A stretch of 32,639 nt of DNA from Clostridiaceae bacterium (GTDB lineage Bacteria > Bacillota > Clostridia > DSM-8532). Position numbers and translations under genes: made by a program. The notes under the pieces were generated by a model. That model worked only from the letters and a program-made list of their open reading frames with translations. It ran no database searches and was not told the origin of the DNA. The DNA lies in contig DULR01000059.1 in NCBI GenBank assembly GCA_012840245.1, positions 1-32,639 of the forward strand. The letters run 5' to 3'. Numbering within the stretch: the first letter of the stretch is position 1; every line of letters begins with the position of its first letter. Of the stretch, positions 7,992 through 17,246 are shown in pieces.

Positions 7992-8897
7992 ATGAGGTTA
8001 AATATCCGGACAAAGCATAGGGAAGCATTTTGGGGTTATTTATTCATTATGGGTCCCATCCTTCAGTTCTTCATATTTCTGGCCGTTCCGCTGGTCTTTT
8101 CACTTTGGATAAGTTTTCAGAAGTGGGATATCCTGACCCCGGCAGTACCTATAGGATTCAAAAATTATGTGGAGCTGGTGAAGGACCCCAAGTTCTGGAA
8201 AGCATTATACAATACTTTTTACCTCATGATGGGCATTCCCATAAGCATGGTTTTGAGTCTTATTCTTGCGTTGATGCTTAACAGAAAAATGTCCGGAGTA
8301 GGTGTTTTCAAGGTTCTTTATTATATTCCGGCAGTTTGCTCTGTTGTTGCAGTATCCCAGATGTTCTTATGGCTGTTCAATGCTGATAACGGCCTGATCA
8401 ATACATTGTTGTACAATTTGTTCAAAGTCCATGGTCCTTATTGGTTCGGAGAAGCTGAATATGTAAAGATCCCGATGATAGCGATGGGGATATGGTCAAG
8501 TACAGGGCCAAATATGCTGTTTTTCCTGGCAGGTTTGCAGAACATTCCAGGTTCTTATTATGAGGCGGCTATCGTCGATGGAGCAAATTCGATGCAAATA
8601 TTCAGAAAGATTACTCTTCCTCTCCTTACACCCACAATATTCTTCCTTGTAGTAATGGGTGTGATAGGCGGATTACAGGGTATGGCGCAGACATATGTTA
8701 TGTTCCCGGTTTCCGGAGCAAGCGCAGGCGGTCCCGAATTCTCAGCCGCTACAGTAATATATTACTTATGGCAAAGTGCTTTCAGTTATTATCAGATGGG
8801 TTATGCGAGCGCTATTGCATGGGTTGTGGGACTGATAATATTTGTTCTGACCCTGATAAACTTTCGTATGTCTTCGAAATGGGTGTATACAGACTAA
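7992..8897 (+). CDS. Sugar ABC transporter permease (MalF/UgpA type)
   Basis: This is a 301-residue integral membrane permease with about six membrane segments, the first at roughly residues 14-35 (LFIMGPILQFFIFLAVPLVFSL). The cytoplasmic EAA loop that contacts the ATPase is clear: YYEAAIVDGANSMQIFRKIT followed by LPLL. I choose ATG 7992, since AAGGAG (7977-7982) is nine bases away; an in-frame GTG at 7986 is too close to it. It pairs with the next permease and the upstream lipoprotein. No ATPase gene is present in the cluster, so a shared MsiK-like ATPase elsewhere is expected for this class. Confidence 0.94.
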   Translation: MRLNIRTKHREAFWGYLFIMGPILQFFIFLAVPLVFSLWISFQKWDILTPAVPIGFKNYVELVKDPKFWKALYNTFYLMMGIPISMVLSLILALMLNRKMSGVGVFKVLYYIPAVCSVVAVSQMFLWLFNADNGLINTLLYNLFKVHGPYWFGEAEYVKIPMIAMGIWSSTGPNMLFFLAGLQNIPGSYYEAAIVDGANSMQIFRKITLPLLTPTIFFLVVMGVIGGLQGMAQTYVMFPVSGASAGGPEFSAATVIYYLWQSAFSYYQMGYASAIAWVVGLIIFVLTLINFRMSSKWVYTD

Positions 8898-8918
8898 TCG
8901 TTCGAATGGAGTGATCAT

Positions 8919-9761
8919 ATGGTTGTCAGTTCCTCTGCAAAAAAACGCATTACCGACTGGACAGTAAGAGTCATTCTGTCCTTAGGAGTAATGATGACGA
9001 TCCTGCCTTTTATAATCATGATATTGACCGCGCTAACAAAGGATGCATATCAGATATCCTTTCCCTATAAATTCATACCGGATCCCTGGTACTTCCAGAA
9101 TCTGTTGGATGTCTGGAGACTGGTGCCGTTTTTCAGAGGAATAATAAATTCCTCCATAGTATCGGTTACGGTAACAGTTGTAGGAATGCTGGTCTCAGCC
9201 CTTGCGGCATTTTCGTTCGCCAAGCTTAAGTTTCCAGGCAGAGACAAGCTTTTCATAATGCTGCTTGCTACAATGATGATCCCGTATGCTGTGGTGCTGA
9301 TTCCCCAGTATATCGGGTACGGAAAACTGAAATGGGTCGACACCCTGCTGCCTATAATAGTTCCAGGCCTGTTTGGCAATGCCGCGGTGATCTTCTTCCT
9401 GAGGCAATACTTCCAGGGCATACCTGATGATCTGATTTCGGCAGCAAAGATCGATGGAGCAAGCTACCCTATGATATTCAGGATAGTTATACTGCCGTTG
9501 GGCATACCGGCCATAGCCGCACAGGGAATACTTTCCTTCATGGGCTGCTGGAATGACTTCTTTGGTCCCATGATCTATCTGAATACACCTGAAAGGCAAA
9601 CGCTGCCGGTCCTTCTGACAAACTTCCAGGGATTGTATAACTCCAACTTCTCGCTGATCATGGCAGGCGCATTCCAGGCAATGCTTCCTCTCATCATCGT
9701 GTTTGCCTTTGCACAGCGTTATATTATCGAATCCATCGTTATTACAGGCTTGAAAGCCTGA
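8919..9761 (+). CDS. Sugar ABC transporter permease (MalG type)
   Basis: The second permease of the CUT1 importer has 280 residues with about six membrane segments, the first at about 19-40 (VILSLGVMMTILPFIIMIL). The EAA motif reads DLISAAKIDGASYPMIFRIV, followed by LPLG. It starts 21 bases after the first permease with TGGAGTG as ribosome site. It ends with the short cytoplasmic tail typical of MalG-like proteins (FAQRYIIESIVITGLKA). It works as a heterodimer with the preceding permease. Confidence 0.94.
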   Translation: MVVSSSAKKRITDWTVRVILSLGVMMTILPFIIMILTALTKDAYQISFPYKFIPDPWYFQNLLDVWRLVPFFRGIINSSIVSVTVTVVGMLVSALAAFSFAKLKFPGRDKLFIMLLATMMIPYAVVLIPQYIGYGKLKWVDTLLPIIVPGLFGNAAVIFFLRQYFQGIPDDLISAAKIDGASYPMIFRIVILPLGIPAIAAQGILSFMGCWNDFFGPMIYLNTPERQTLPVLLTNFQGLYNSNFSLIMAGAFQAMLPLIIVFAFAQRYIIESIVITGLKA

Positions 9762-9775
9762 TTTCAGAGGTGTTT

Positions 9776-10888
9776 ATGAAACTAAAATATGTTTTGATAA
9801 TTATTGTAGTGCTGGTGATCTGCTCCGGTGCGTTGATATATTATCTTGTCAATAATTCGGCCCAGGTCGTCACCGACGAGAATTCACTGGTATGGGATAC
9901 CGAGAGCACAGTTGTTTTTGAACCGGAAAATGCAGCGCATGGAGCTTTTTATCCGCGAATGCTGGTGTTGAAGAACGGTGACTGGCTTGTCGCGTACGAT
10001 ACCAACGACGGTGCCATCGAAACCAGGATCCAGGTTTCCAGAAGCAGGGACAAGGGAAAAACATGGACGGTTTTGTCAACAGCATCGTTTGGTGCAGGAG
10101 ATGCTGCTAATGCACAGATGGTCCAGCTTCCTGACGGGGACGTGTTGCTTGCCTACAGAGTTGTGAACGGACATCACAAGATCCTGAAAGTTTCCAGAAG
10201 CAGCGACAATGGAGAGACCTGGGAAGAATTGAGCGTGATCGCTGAAGCAATGATGGATAATTACCGTGGCGTGTGGGAACCGCATATGGGATTTTTGCCT
10301 GATGGCAAATTGGCGGTCATGTATGCCAGTGAAGTATATCAGCCTCAGTTCCCGCAGGTCATCGAAATGAAAGTGTCTGATGATTTCGGCAAGACATGGG
10401 GCGATCCTATAAGGGTCAGCGACAATGTGTTATCCCGTGATGGAATGCCTGTTTGGACTATAACAAAGGACAATAAGGTATTGGCTGTATTTGAAGCCAC
10501 AGATGATCCGACGGGTTTTAAGCCTTTCATTATCAGATACAAAATTTCTGAGGATGGATATGACTGGTCAGGAGAGCGGAAAATACTCTATTCACCCACG
10601 AATGCATTCAATTCTGTCGGAGCGGCTCCATTCGTAGTTACCATGCCCAACGGAGTTCTTGTAGCTTCATGTCAGGTTGACAGGAATCCCGGCGGTATAG
10701 ATATGCATACTTTATGGTCACTGGATAGCGGTGACACATGGGTAGTTCAGCAGCCTGCCTTTGAATCCCCCGGAGATGACAACTGGAACGCATTGTATCC
10801 GCTCAAGGATGGAAGGATAGTAGCATTGACCAGTACATATTCAGGCAAGAATTCACGCATTGAGATAAAATTCGGGGAAATTCGCTGA
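9776..10888 (+). CDS. Membrane-anchored sialidase-fold (BNR) hydrolase, GH93-like
   Basis: The protein has 370 residues: an N-terminal membrane segment (about 5-26, VLIIIVVLVICSGALIYYLV) with no obvious cleavage or lipobox, so probably an outward-facing anchored enzyme. The rest is a six-bladed propeller with Asp-box repeats (SRSRDKGKTW, SRSSDNGETW, SDDFGKTW, SLDSGDTW). Two conserved glutamates are visible: Glu168 in YRGVWEPHMG and Glu240 in VFEATDDP. From memory, the GH93 exo-arabinanase Arb93A uses Glu170 and Glu242, the same spacing of 72. GH93 enzymes release arabinobiose from arabinan. Automatic tools may call it exo-alpha-sialidase, but the FRIP/arginine-triad pattern of GH33 is not evident. 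I use ATG 9776; an in-frame GTG at 9770 overlaps the ribosome site. Confidence 0.75.
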   Translation: MKLKYVLIIIVVLVICSGALIYYLVNNSAQVVTDENSLVWDTESTVVFEPENAAHGAFYPRMLVLKNGDWLVAYDTNDGAIETRIQVSRSRDKGKTWTVLSTASFGAGDAANAQMVQLPDGDVLLAYRVVNGHHKILKVSRSSDNGETWEELSVIAEAMMDNYRGVWEPHMGFLPDGKLAVMYASEVYQPQFPQVIEMKVSDDFGKTWGDPIRVSDNVLSRDGMPVWTITKDNKVLAVFEATDDPTGFKPFIIRYKISEDGYDWSGERKILYSPTNAFNSVGAAPFVVTMPNGVLVASCQVDRNPGGIDMHTLWSLDSGDTWVVQQPAFESPGDDNWNALYPLKDGRIVALTSTYSGKNSRIEIKFGEIR

Positions 10889-10932
10889 ACAGCAATGATA
10901 CAGGAACTACAGAGCAAGGAGGACTTATTGTA

Positions 10933-12672
10933 ATGTTTGACAAATCGGAATATCCGAGGCCTGATTTTATTCGCGAAAGATGGCGCAGCCTGGACGGCGA
11001 GTGGGATTTTGCATTTGATCATGACAATATATATGAAAATAACGGGAGAATCCCCGAACCCATATTCGACAGGAAAATAAATGTGCCGTTTTCATATGAA
11101 TCGAAACTCAGCGGAATAGGGACCGATGAGTATTGCGGCAATCTTTGGTACGGGAAAAGCTTCCATATAACCGAAAGCGATATGGAAGGCTCGATACTCT
11201 TGAAGTTCGGGGCCGTGGATTATAAAGCCAGGGTATGGGTGAACGGCCATTATATCGGAGATCATATCGGCGGCTATACGCCTTTTGAATTTGAGATATC
11301 CAAATATGTATCGGTCGGTGAAAACAGACTGCTGGTCAAGGCCGAAGACAGCTATTCCAAGGAACAGACCAGAGGCAAGCAGATGTGGGGACAGGAGCCG
11401 AAGTATTGCTGGTATACCAATACCAGCGGGATATGGCAGAGCGTATGGCTTGAGTTTACCGGCCCAAAATATATCGAGTCTGTATTCATAACCCCTGACA
11501 TTGACAATAACGAATGCAAAATAAGCATTTCAGTCAGCTGTACCGATAACTGTGAAATAATGGCTGAACTTTCCATGAACGGCAATCTCATCGGCAAATG
11601 TGCAACAAGTGTAGCGGACGGCAGGGCAACTACATCATACCAGTTTGGCGAATATGGCATAGAGTCTGAAGCAAGGCTGTACTGGTCTCCTGAATTTCCG
11701 AATCTGATCGATGTAAGGCTGTTCCTGATCGATGGCGGAAAGATAGTGGACGAAGCTGAAACATATTTCGGGATGAGAAAGATCAGCTGCATCGGGGACA
11801 AGATCTACCTGAACAACCGCCAGCTGTATCAAAGGCTGGTCCTGGATCAGGGATACTGGCCTGACTCTCTTCTGACTCCGCCGTCTGGTGACGCATTGAA
11901 GCTTGATGTGGAGCTTACCAGGAAGATGGGGTTCAATGGAGCCAGAAAGCATCAGAAGATCGAAGATCCCCGTTATTACTACTGGGCTGACAAATTGGGG
12001 CTGCTGGTATGGGGCGAGCTTCCAAGTGCCTACATCTTCACAGAAAATTCGGTAAATGCTCTGATAAGGGACATGGGAGAGTTCATCAGGCGCGACTATA
12101 ACCACCCGTGTATCATCACCTGGGTTCCTCTGAACGAAAGCTGGGGCGTTTTCAGGATTTTGTCCAATGAGAAAGAGAAAAATCTTGCAAAAATGATGTA
12201 CCACTACATAAAAAGCCTCGACGATACCAGACTGGTCTCGACAAACGACGGCTGGGAGCAGGTAAATCCCACTGATATAGTAGGTATACATGACTATACC
12301 ATGGATCCTGAAAGCGCAAGTGAAAAGTATGGCGGCGACAATGTCTACAAAATCCTTGAAACCACAGCACAGTCGAGGATCATGTATTCCGAAGGCGAGA
12401 GATACAGCGGGCAGCCCATCCTGGTAAGCGAGTATGGGGGGATCAAGCTTAAAGGAAGCAACGGCTGGGGATACAATGACAGTGCACAAAACGAGGATGA
12501 GCTGGTTTCAAAAATAAGGGATTTGACAAAAGCAATAACCCGGAACGACAGGATCGCAGGGTTCTGCTACACCCAGCTTTCTGATGTTATGCAGGAAACG
12601 AACGGACTTACAGACATGCAAAGAAAACCCAAAGCAGCAGTTGAAAAAATACGTGATGCCATTATGTCATGA
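10933..12672 (+). CDS. Glycoside hydrolase family 2 enzyme (beta-galactosidase-like), cytoplasmic
   Basis: This 579-residue GH2 enzyme has no signal peptide. It has an N-terminal jelly-roll (opening with PRPDFIRERWRSLDGEWDF; LWYGKSF and VWVNGHYIGDHIGGYTPFEF follow), a beta-sandwich (about 170-275) and a C-terminal TIM barrel. The acid/base is Glu402 in NHPCIITWVPLNESWG, and the nucleophile is Glu500 in ILVSEYGG. It is shorter than LacZ and resembles the compact 570-600-residue GH2 group of uncertain specificity (galactosidase, glucuronidase or arabinopyranosidase are all possible). AAGGAGGA at 10916-10923 supports the start. Its position suggests it acts on imported oligosaccharides. Confidence 0.88.
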   Translation: MFDKSEYPRPDFIRERWRSLDGEWDFAFDHDNIYENNGRIPEPIFDRKINVPFSYESKLSGIGTDEYCGNLWYGKSFHITESDMEGSILLKFGAVDYKARVWVNGHYIGDHIGGYTPFEFEISKYVSVGENRLLVKAEDSYSKEQTRGKQMWGQEPKYCWYTNTSGIWQSVWLEFTGPKYIESVFITPDIDNNECKISISVSCTDNCEIMAELSMNGNLIGKCATSVADGRATTSYQFGEYGIESEARLYWSPEFPNLIDVRLFLIDGGKIVDEAETYFGMRKISCIGDKIYLNNRQLYQRLVLDQGYWPDSLLTPPSGDALKLDVELTRKMGFNGARKHQKIEDPRYYYWADKLGLLVWGELPSAYIFTENSVNALIRDMGEFIRRDYNHPCIITWVPLNESWGVFRILSNEKEKNLAKMMYHYIKSLDDTRLVSTNDGWEQVNPTDIVGIHDYTMDPESASEKYGGDNVYKILETTAQSRIMYSEGERYSGQPILVSEYGGIKLKGSNGWGYNDSAQNEDELVSKIRDLTKAITRNDRIAGFCYTQLSDVMQETNGLTDMQRKPKAAVEKIRDAIMS

Positions 12673-12761
12673 GAAGACCCTGCACTGATAAGCCGCCTTC
12701 ATAATGCATATTTCATGCTTTTCCATGTAATCTTCATATGGCGACATCAAAGATCGGACTT

Positions 12762-12786
12762 TTATATTTTACACCTGAAAATATAA
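12762..12786. repeat. AT-rich inverted repeat before secreted GH93-like gene
   Basis: TTATATTTT (12762-12770) and AAAATATAA (12778-12786) form a perfect 9-bp inverted repeat with a seven-base spacer, 44 bases before the next start codon. It could be a weak hairpin, an operator or chance in AT-rich DNA. The 157-base gap here holds no gene and no clear terminator. Confidence 0.4.
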
Positions 12787-12829
12787 GTAAAACGATTGGA
12801 ATGGAAGGTTATCGGGGAGGTATATTATA

Positions 12830-14923
12830 ATGAAAAGGGCATTAAGGATAATATGTTTGTCATTGGTGGTGGTTATTATATCTTTGGTATCTTCATCGAT
12901 TCAATTATCAGCATCCTCAAACGGTTATAACTGGGTATCGGGGGACTCTGTAAAAGCTTTCACTCCATCCAGTGGCGGGGTCTGGTATCCAAGATTGCTG
13001 AAGCTGAATAACGGGGACTGGCTGCTTAGTTTTGACACCAATGAAGGCGGCGGCTATGCAAAGGTTAAAGTGATGAGAAGCACAGACGGCGGCAGGACAT
13101 GGGGGGGCAAGGTCACTGTTGCCCAGGACAGCGCCGGGGATTGTGCCAATGGTCAGATGCTGCAGTTGAAAAACGGCGACATATGGCTTGCATACAGAGT
13201 AGTGATAAATTCCGGAGGAAATTATTACAGTTATCTGAGGGTAAAGGTGAGCACAAACAACGGTGCCACATGGAGCGACCTTCCCAACGGCCAGATCGCA
13301 GCTGAAGTCTGCAACTCCTACCGTGGGGTTTGGGAGCCGCATCTGGGATATATCGGCAACACCATCGCGGTGATGTATGCAAATGACGGGCCCAGTGTGA
13401 CATCACGTTTCGACCAGCAGAACATATATATGAAAACCTGGACGGGAAATGGCTGGAGCAGCCCTATCCTGGTGTGTGACGGAGTAGCTGCCAATTCCCG
13501 CGAAGGAATGCCGGTATGGTGCCAGATGAGCAACGGCAGCTACATAGTCGTATTCGAATCTACAGATAAACCGGGATATCCGTTTGTGATAAAGTATAAG
13601 ATATCGCCCGACGGATATAACTGGAGCGGTCCCAGATATGAGCTTTATACTCCTTCACAGACGGGAAGAAAAGCAGGTGCGCCATTTGTTGTGCGTCGCG
13701 GGGACAATAAACTCATGGTTTCATTCCAGACCGATGAAGACACAAAAAATGCAGGTGACAGCTACAGTGTGTTCAAAGCCGTACTTGGCAACAGCGATGC
13801 GACCGGCTGGAGCTATCCTTTTACTGTATGGCCTGTAGATGATAATTCGAACTCCAACTGGAACGCATTGATGGCAGTGGACAATAATCAGGTAGTAGCT
13901 GCGACCAGCACCAATTATCCCAGCATGGGAGTATGGCTCAGATGGTCTACTACAGTAACGCCATACCTGAAAAACCTTGTGAACAACTGGTCCTTTGAAA
14001 CCGCGAACAAGAGCGGCTGGACCACATATGGTGACGATTATCCAAACCGTATCATAGTTCACGGCATCAACGATGGCCTGGCAAGGTGTCCGGGCGGAGG
14101 AAATTACTTTATCGGGCTTGCGTCACCTTCCGGCGGAACCGGCACTGCTTATATAGGTCAGACCATATCGGGCCTGGATAACGGTATCTATACTATGAGG
14201 GCTTATCTGAGAAGCAGCGGAGGACAGCCGCAGTGTTACATGGAAGTAAAGGATTACGGCGGTGCCATGAGAACGGTGAACTTCCCTGTAACGACCCAGT
14301 GGACACCTGTTGAGATCGGTAATATCAACGTAACGAACAACCAGGCGACGATAGGATTTTACACACGGGTGAGCAGCACCTCCCAGTGGGCTGATATAGA
14401 TAATGTAGAATTCTTCAGAAATCTTACCGACGATTTCAATGACGGCAACGATAATGGATGGACAAAATACGGCGGGACATGGACTGTTGAAAACGGCCAG
14501 TATTGCATATCGAACAATGGCAGCGGAAAATCGCTGGCCGGAGATTTCAGTTGGAGCAATTATACGGTGGAGGCAGATATAAGACCTGTAGATACTCCAA
14601 ATTCCGGCATAGTTTTCAGAGTCACCAATCCTTCAAGCGGTGCTGATGCCATGAACGGATACTTTGCCGGGCTCGGAGACAACGTGGTCGTTCTCGGGAA
14701 AATGAACGGAACATGGAATCCGATCACAGTGACAAATTTCACGGTCAACAGGGATACCTGGTATCATATGAAAGTAGTCGTAAACGGGCAGAATATAAAG
14801 GTTTACGTCAATGATACGGCAACTCCCGTCATCGATGTCAATGATTCTTCATATTCATATGGAGCTGCAGGTGTGAGGGCGCACTACTGCAAAACGTATT
14901 TTGACAACTTCGTGGTAAGATGA
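12830..14923 (+). CDS. Secreted modular sialidase-fold hydrolase, GH93-like, with two C-terminal binding modules
   Basis: The protein has 697 residues with a signal peptide (about 1-28). Residues 30-380 are the same BNR propeller as the anchored protein upstream: shared landmarks are YPRLLKLNNGDWLLSFDTNE, ANGQM, YRGVWEPHLG, SREGMPVW, FESTD and NSNWNAL. Asp boxes include RSTDGGRTW and STNNGATW. The conserved glutamates are Glu169 and Glu243. Residues 380-533 form a CBM4/9- or CBM6-like sandwich (NNWSFETANKSGW to WADIDNVEFF). Residues 534-697 form a LamG/CBM66-like sandwich (DDFNDGNDNGWTKYGGTW to KTYFDNFVV). GGGGAGG precedes the start. It probably attacks the polymer outside the cell; arabinan is inferred from the GH93 resemblance. 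Confidence 0.8.
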   Translation: MKRALRIICLSLVVVIISLVSSSIQLSASSNGYNWVSGDSVKAFTPSSGGVWYPRLLKLNNGDWLLSFDTNEGGGYAKVKVMRSTDGGRTWGGKVTVAQDSAGDCANGQMLQLKNGDIWLAYRVVINSGGNYYSYLRVKVSTNNGATWSDLPNGQIAAEVCNSYRGVWEPHLGYIGNTIAVMYANDGPSVTSRFDQQNIYMKTWTGNGWSSPILVCDGVAANSREGMPVWCQMSNGSYIVVFESTDKPGYPFVIKYKISPDGYNWSGPRYELYTPSQTGRKAGAPFVVRRGDNKLMVSFQTDEDTKNAGDSYSVFKAVLGNSDATGWSYPFTVWPVDDNSNSNWNALMAVDNNQVVAATSTNYPSMGVWLRWSTTVTPYLKNLVNNWSFETANKSGWTTYGDDYPNRIIVHGINDGLARCPGGGNYFIGLASPSGGTGTAYIGQTISGLDNGIYTMRAYLRSSGGQPQCYMEVKDYGGAMRTVNFPVTTQWTPVEIGNINVTNNQATIGFYTRVSSTSQWADIDNVEFFRNLTDDFNDGNDNGWTKYGGTWTVENGQYCISNNGSGKSLAGDFSWSNYTVEADIRPVDTPNSGIVFRVTNPSSGADAMNGYFAGLGDNVVVLGKMNGTWNPITVTNFTVNRDTWYHMKVVVNGQNIKVYVNDTATPVIDVNDSSYSYGAAGVRAHYCKTYFDNFVVR

Positions 14924-14978
14924 TCTGTACCTAAGTATATATCAATCTTCTATAAAACGATAAAAGGGGAATCAGGGT

Positions 14979-17198
14979 ATGTCCGGGTCATATAAAAATC
15001 CGTTCAGGCTTGAAAATGAATGGGATGGCAATCAAATGGGAGATCCGTTCATAATGAGGCATGACGGGCGGTATTATCTGTACTGTTCAAGCAAGGGCTC
15101 CGAAATCAGATGCTGGAAATCAGATGACCTGATAAATTTCAGCTATGTGGGCAGCGTATGTGATCTGCCTGAGATCACCGGAGCATATGCTCCGGAGGTA
15201 TGCTACACGCACGGGAAGTTTTTCATGGTTACATCACCTAAAGGCAGCGGGCACTATATTCTGTCCTCTGATTCCCCTGAAGGTCCGTTTGAACTCGTCT
15301 CAGAAAATTTCGGGCTTATGATCGACGGCAGCTTTTTCACCGATGATGACGGAAGGGAGTATCTGTACAGAGCAGGCCATCAGGGAATAGTGGTGCATGA
15401 AATGCCTTCGCCCGAATTTCCGGATATATCGGGGCGTACTATTCCCGAAAGCTGGCTTGGACACTGGACTGAAGGGCCGATGATGATCAAAAGGAACGGC
15501 AGGTATTACCTCACATACACAGGCAATCATCTGCTCAGCAGGGGTTACAGGGTGGCCTACAGTGTCTCAGAAACATCGCCTGCCGACGGGTTCATGAACT
15601 TGAGAAACAGGACGATATTGCTTGAGACAGGTGATGAATTCCATGCCCTCGGTCATAGTTCAAGCGTTTTGGGACCTGACTTGGACAGCTGGTATATAGC
15701 CTACCATTCTTTCGACTTCAGACCGGAAGTGCCATTCAGAAGCCTCAACATAGACAGGCTCTTCTTCAATGAAGCCCGCATGTATGCAAATGCGACATGG
15801 TGGGAACAGCCGCTTCCGGAGATGCCCGAGTTTTATTGCAGGAACGGAGAAGGCCTGGAAAAGAAAGATCTGAACGGTATTGAATTCATTATGACTCCAT
15901 GCCTGCCTGAATCCTTTACGGCTGAAGTCAATATCAACCCCAGGGGTGAAAGATTCAGCATAGTTTTGGGGTCAGGGAGCAGTTCTCCGTTGATCCTTTC
16001 GGCTGAAAGCAACAGTTTCAGGCTGCTTGATGCCGGGAATGCCGTCATTTATAAAGGCGATCTGCCTGACTGCATCGCAATGGATGCGCTGCTGTGCATA
16101 CGTTTCTCATATTCGGCAGAAAAGAAGCTCAGAATATGGTTCAACGGTTTGCTCCGCTGTGAACTGAATGCTGACATAGGTACCGGCGCTTTAGGGATAA
16201 GCTGCAAAGGCAGCCCTGGTTTTGTGGGGTATTCGGCAAAGACCGACGGTTCAGGTGACCTTGCGGCTGTAAAATCTGTTCCCGGCCGTTTTGATGCCGT
16301 TCATGGAAGTCTTTACGATTGCAGTAAAGAGAAAATCAGCGAAAAGGGTCTGCAAATATGTGCAGTACGCTTAAACAGCCAGTCGGTGCTGTCCTACCGC
16401 ATCAATGTTAAGAATGACGGAGAATACAGCGTATTTGCACGAGTGAGATGCTCCGGGAAGAAAATAACCATGACATCCAGCTACGGTGTTCTGTCAGGGA
16501 AAGTAAAAGGTGTGACCGACAGCGACGGATTTGAAACAATAAATATGGGTCATCTGTATCTGGAATCAGGTATCAGGAAGTTTGAAATCAGGGATGTCAC
16601 CGATGATTGTATACTGGATCATTTTGAGATAGTCCCGTACAGGCCTGCTGAAGAAAAGGAAATAATCCTTCAGGGATATAACATATGCCCTGAGCTTGAA
16701 ATATTGGGACACAAGAAGGACAGAAGCATGATCCGCAAATACAGCGGTTTTACCTGTGCAGAAAACAGGGGGATGGCATTTTGTGGAGACTGGGGATGGA
16801 CCGACTATGCGGTTCGCGCAACTGTACATATCGATCCCCGTACAAACGGGAACTGTTCGATTTTCGTCAGATCGACCAGGGAGTCATGGTTCGATGCTCA
16901 GGTATCAGCTTCGCTGTTTGGGTACAGAATAAGGATAGATGCAGAAAGCATAAGTCTGATCCGCTGTTCATACGAAGAGACCGAGCTGGTCCGTATGGCT
17001 CTCGACAAAAGCATGCCGGATAAGCTGAATGTCATGGTGAAAGCCGAAGGGAACACGATAACCGTTTCGGTCAAAGACTGGCAGGAACTTTCGTACACCG
17101 ATCCCGAACAGTTCGGATACGGGAGGGTCGGAATGGAGTGCCTGAATGAAGGTTTCGGTTTTGAAAGTTTTGCCGTGGAAAGAATAAGGCAGGAGTGA
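14979..17198 (+). CDS. GH43-like glycosidase with C-terminal sandwich domains, cytoplasmic
   Basis: The N-terminal 280 residues are a five-bladed GH43-type propeller with the expected acidic triad: Asp22 in MGDPFIMRHDGRYYLY, Asp116 in IDGSFFTDDDGREYLY and Glu165 in TEGPMMIKRNGRYYLTY. Residues about 290-410 look like a concanavalin-type sandwich, 440-560 like a CBM6/35-type module (VLSYRINVKNDGEYSVFARV), and 590-739 like a LamG/CBM66-type module. It has 739 residues and no signal peptide, so it is likely cytoplasmic. The family includes arabinofuranosidases and xylosidases, fitting the finishing step on imported oligosaccharides. It starts 55 bases after the upstream gene with AAAAGGGG as a weak ribosome site. 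Three accessory sandwiches on an intracellular GH43 are unusual. Confidence 0.82.
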   Translation: MSGSYKNPFRLENEWDGNQMGDPFIMRHDGRYYLYCSSKGSEIRCWKSDDLINFSYVGSVCDLPEITGAYAPEVCYTHGKFFMVTSPKGSGHYILSSDSPEGPFELVSENFGLMIDGSFFTDDDGREYLYRAGHQGIVVHEMPSPEFPDISGRTIPESWLGHWTEGPMMIKRNGRYYLTYTGNHLLSRGYRVAYSVSETSPADGFMNLRNRTILLETGDEFHALGHSSSVLGPDLDSWYIAYHSFDFRPEVPFRSLNIDRLFFNEARMYANATWWEQPLPEMPEFYCRNGEGLEKKDLNGIEFIMTPCLPESFTAEVNINPRGERFSIVLGSGSSSPLILSAESNSFRLLDAGNAVIYKGDLPDCIAMDALLCIRFSYSAEKKLRIWFNGLLRCELNADIGTGALGISCKGSPGFVGYSAKTDGSGDLAAVKSVPGRFDAVHGSLYDCSKEKISEKGLQICAVRLNSQSVLSYRINVKNDGEYSVFARVRCSGKKITMTSSYGVLSGKVKGVTDSDGFETINMGHLYLESGIRKFEIRDVTDDCILDHFEIVPYRPAEEKEIILQGYNICPELEILGHKKDRSMIRKYSGFTCAENRGMAFCGDWGWTDYAVRATVHIDPRTNGNCSIFVRSTRESWFDAQVSASLFGYRIRIDAESISLIRCSYEETELVRMALDKSMPDKLNVMVKAEGNTITVSVKDWQELSYTDPEQFGYGRVGMECLNEGFGFESFAVERIRQE

Positions 17199-17217
17199 TA
17201 TATTGGATTCTTTTTGC

Positions 17218-17246
17218 TTGCATTCATTATATTTTTGTGGTAGAAT
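17218..17246 (+). promoter_or_regulatory. rpmE promoter
   Basis: TTGCAT (17218-17223), a 17-base spacer and TAGAAT (17241-17246), preceded by TGTGG as an extended -10, form a good sigma-A promoter before the L31 gene. Confidence 0.7.

Noticed and set aside
11635..12489. 284-codon minus-strand open frame inside GH2
   Set aside because: It lies antisense to the GH2 catalytic region with intact active-site motifs on the plus strand; no independent support.
12673..12829. Terminator or promoter in the gap before the secreted GH93-like gene
   Set aside because: Only an AT-rich inverted repeat was found; no T run after it and no convincing -35/-10 pair.
9776..14923. True sialidases (GH33) and a sialic acid locus
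   Set aside because: Asp boxes are present, but the FRIP motif and arginine triad are not evident, and no Nan catabolic genes lie nearby.
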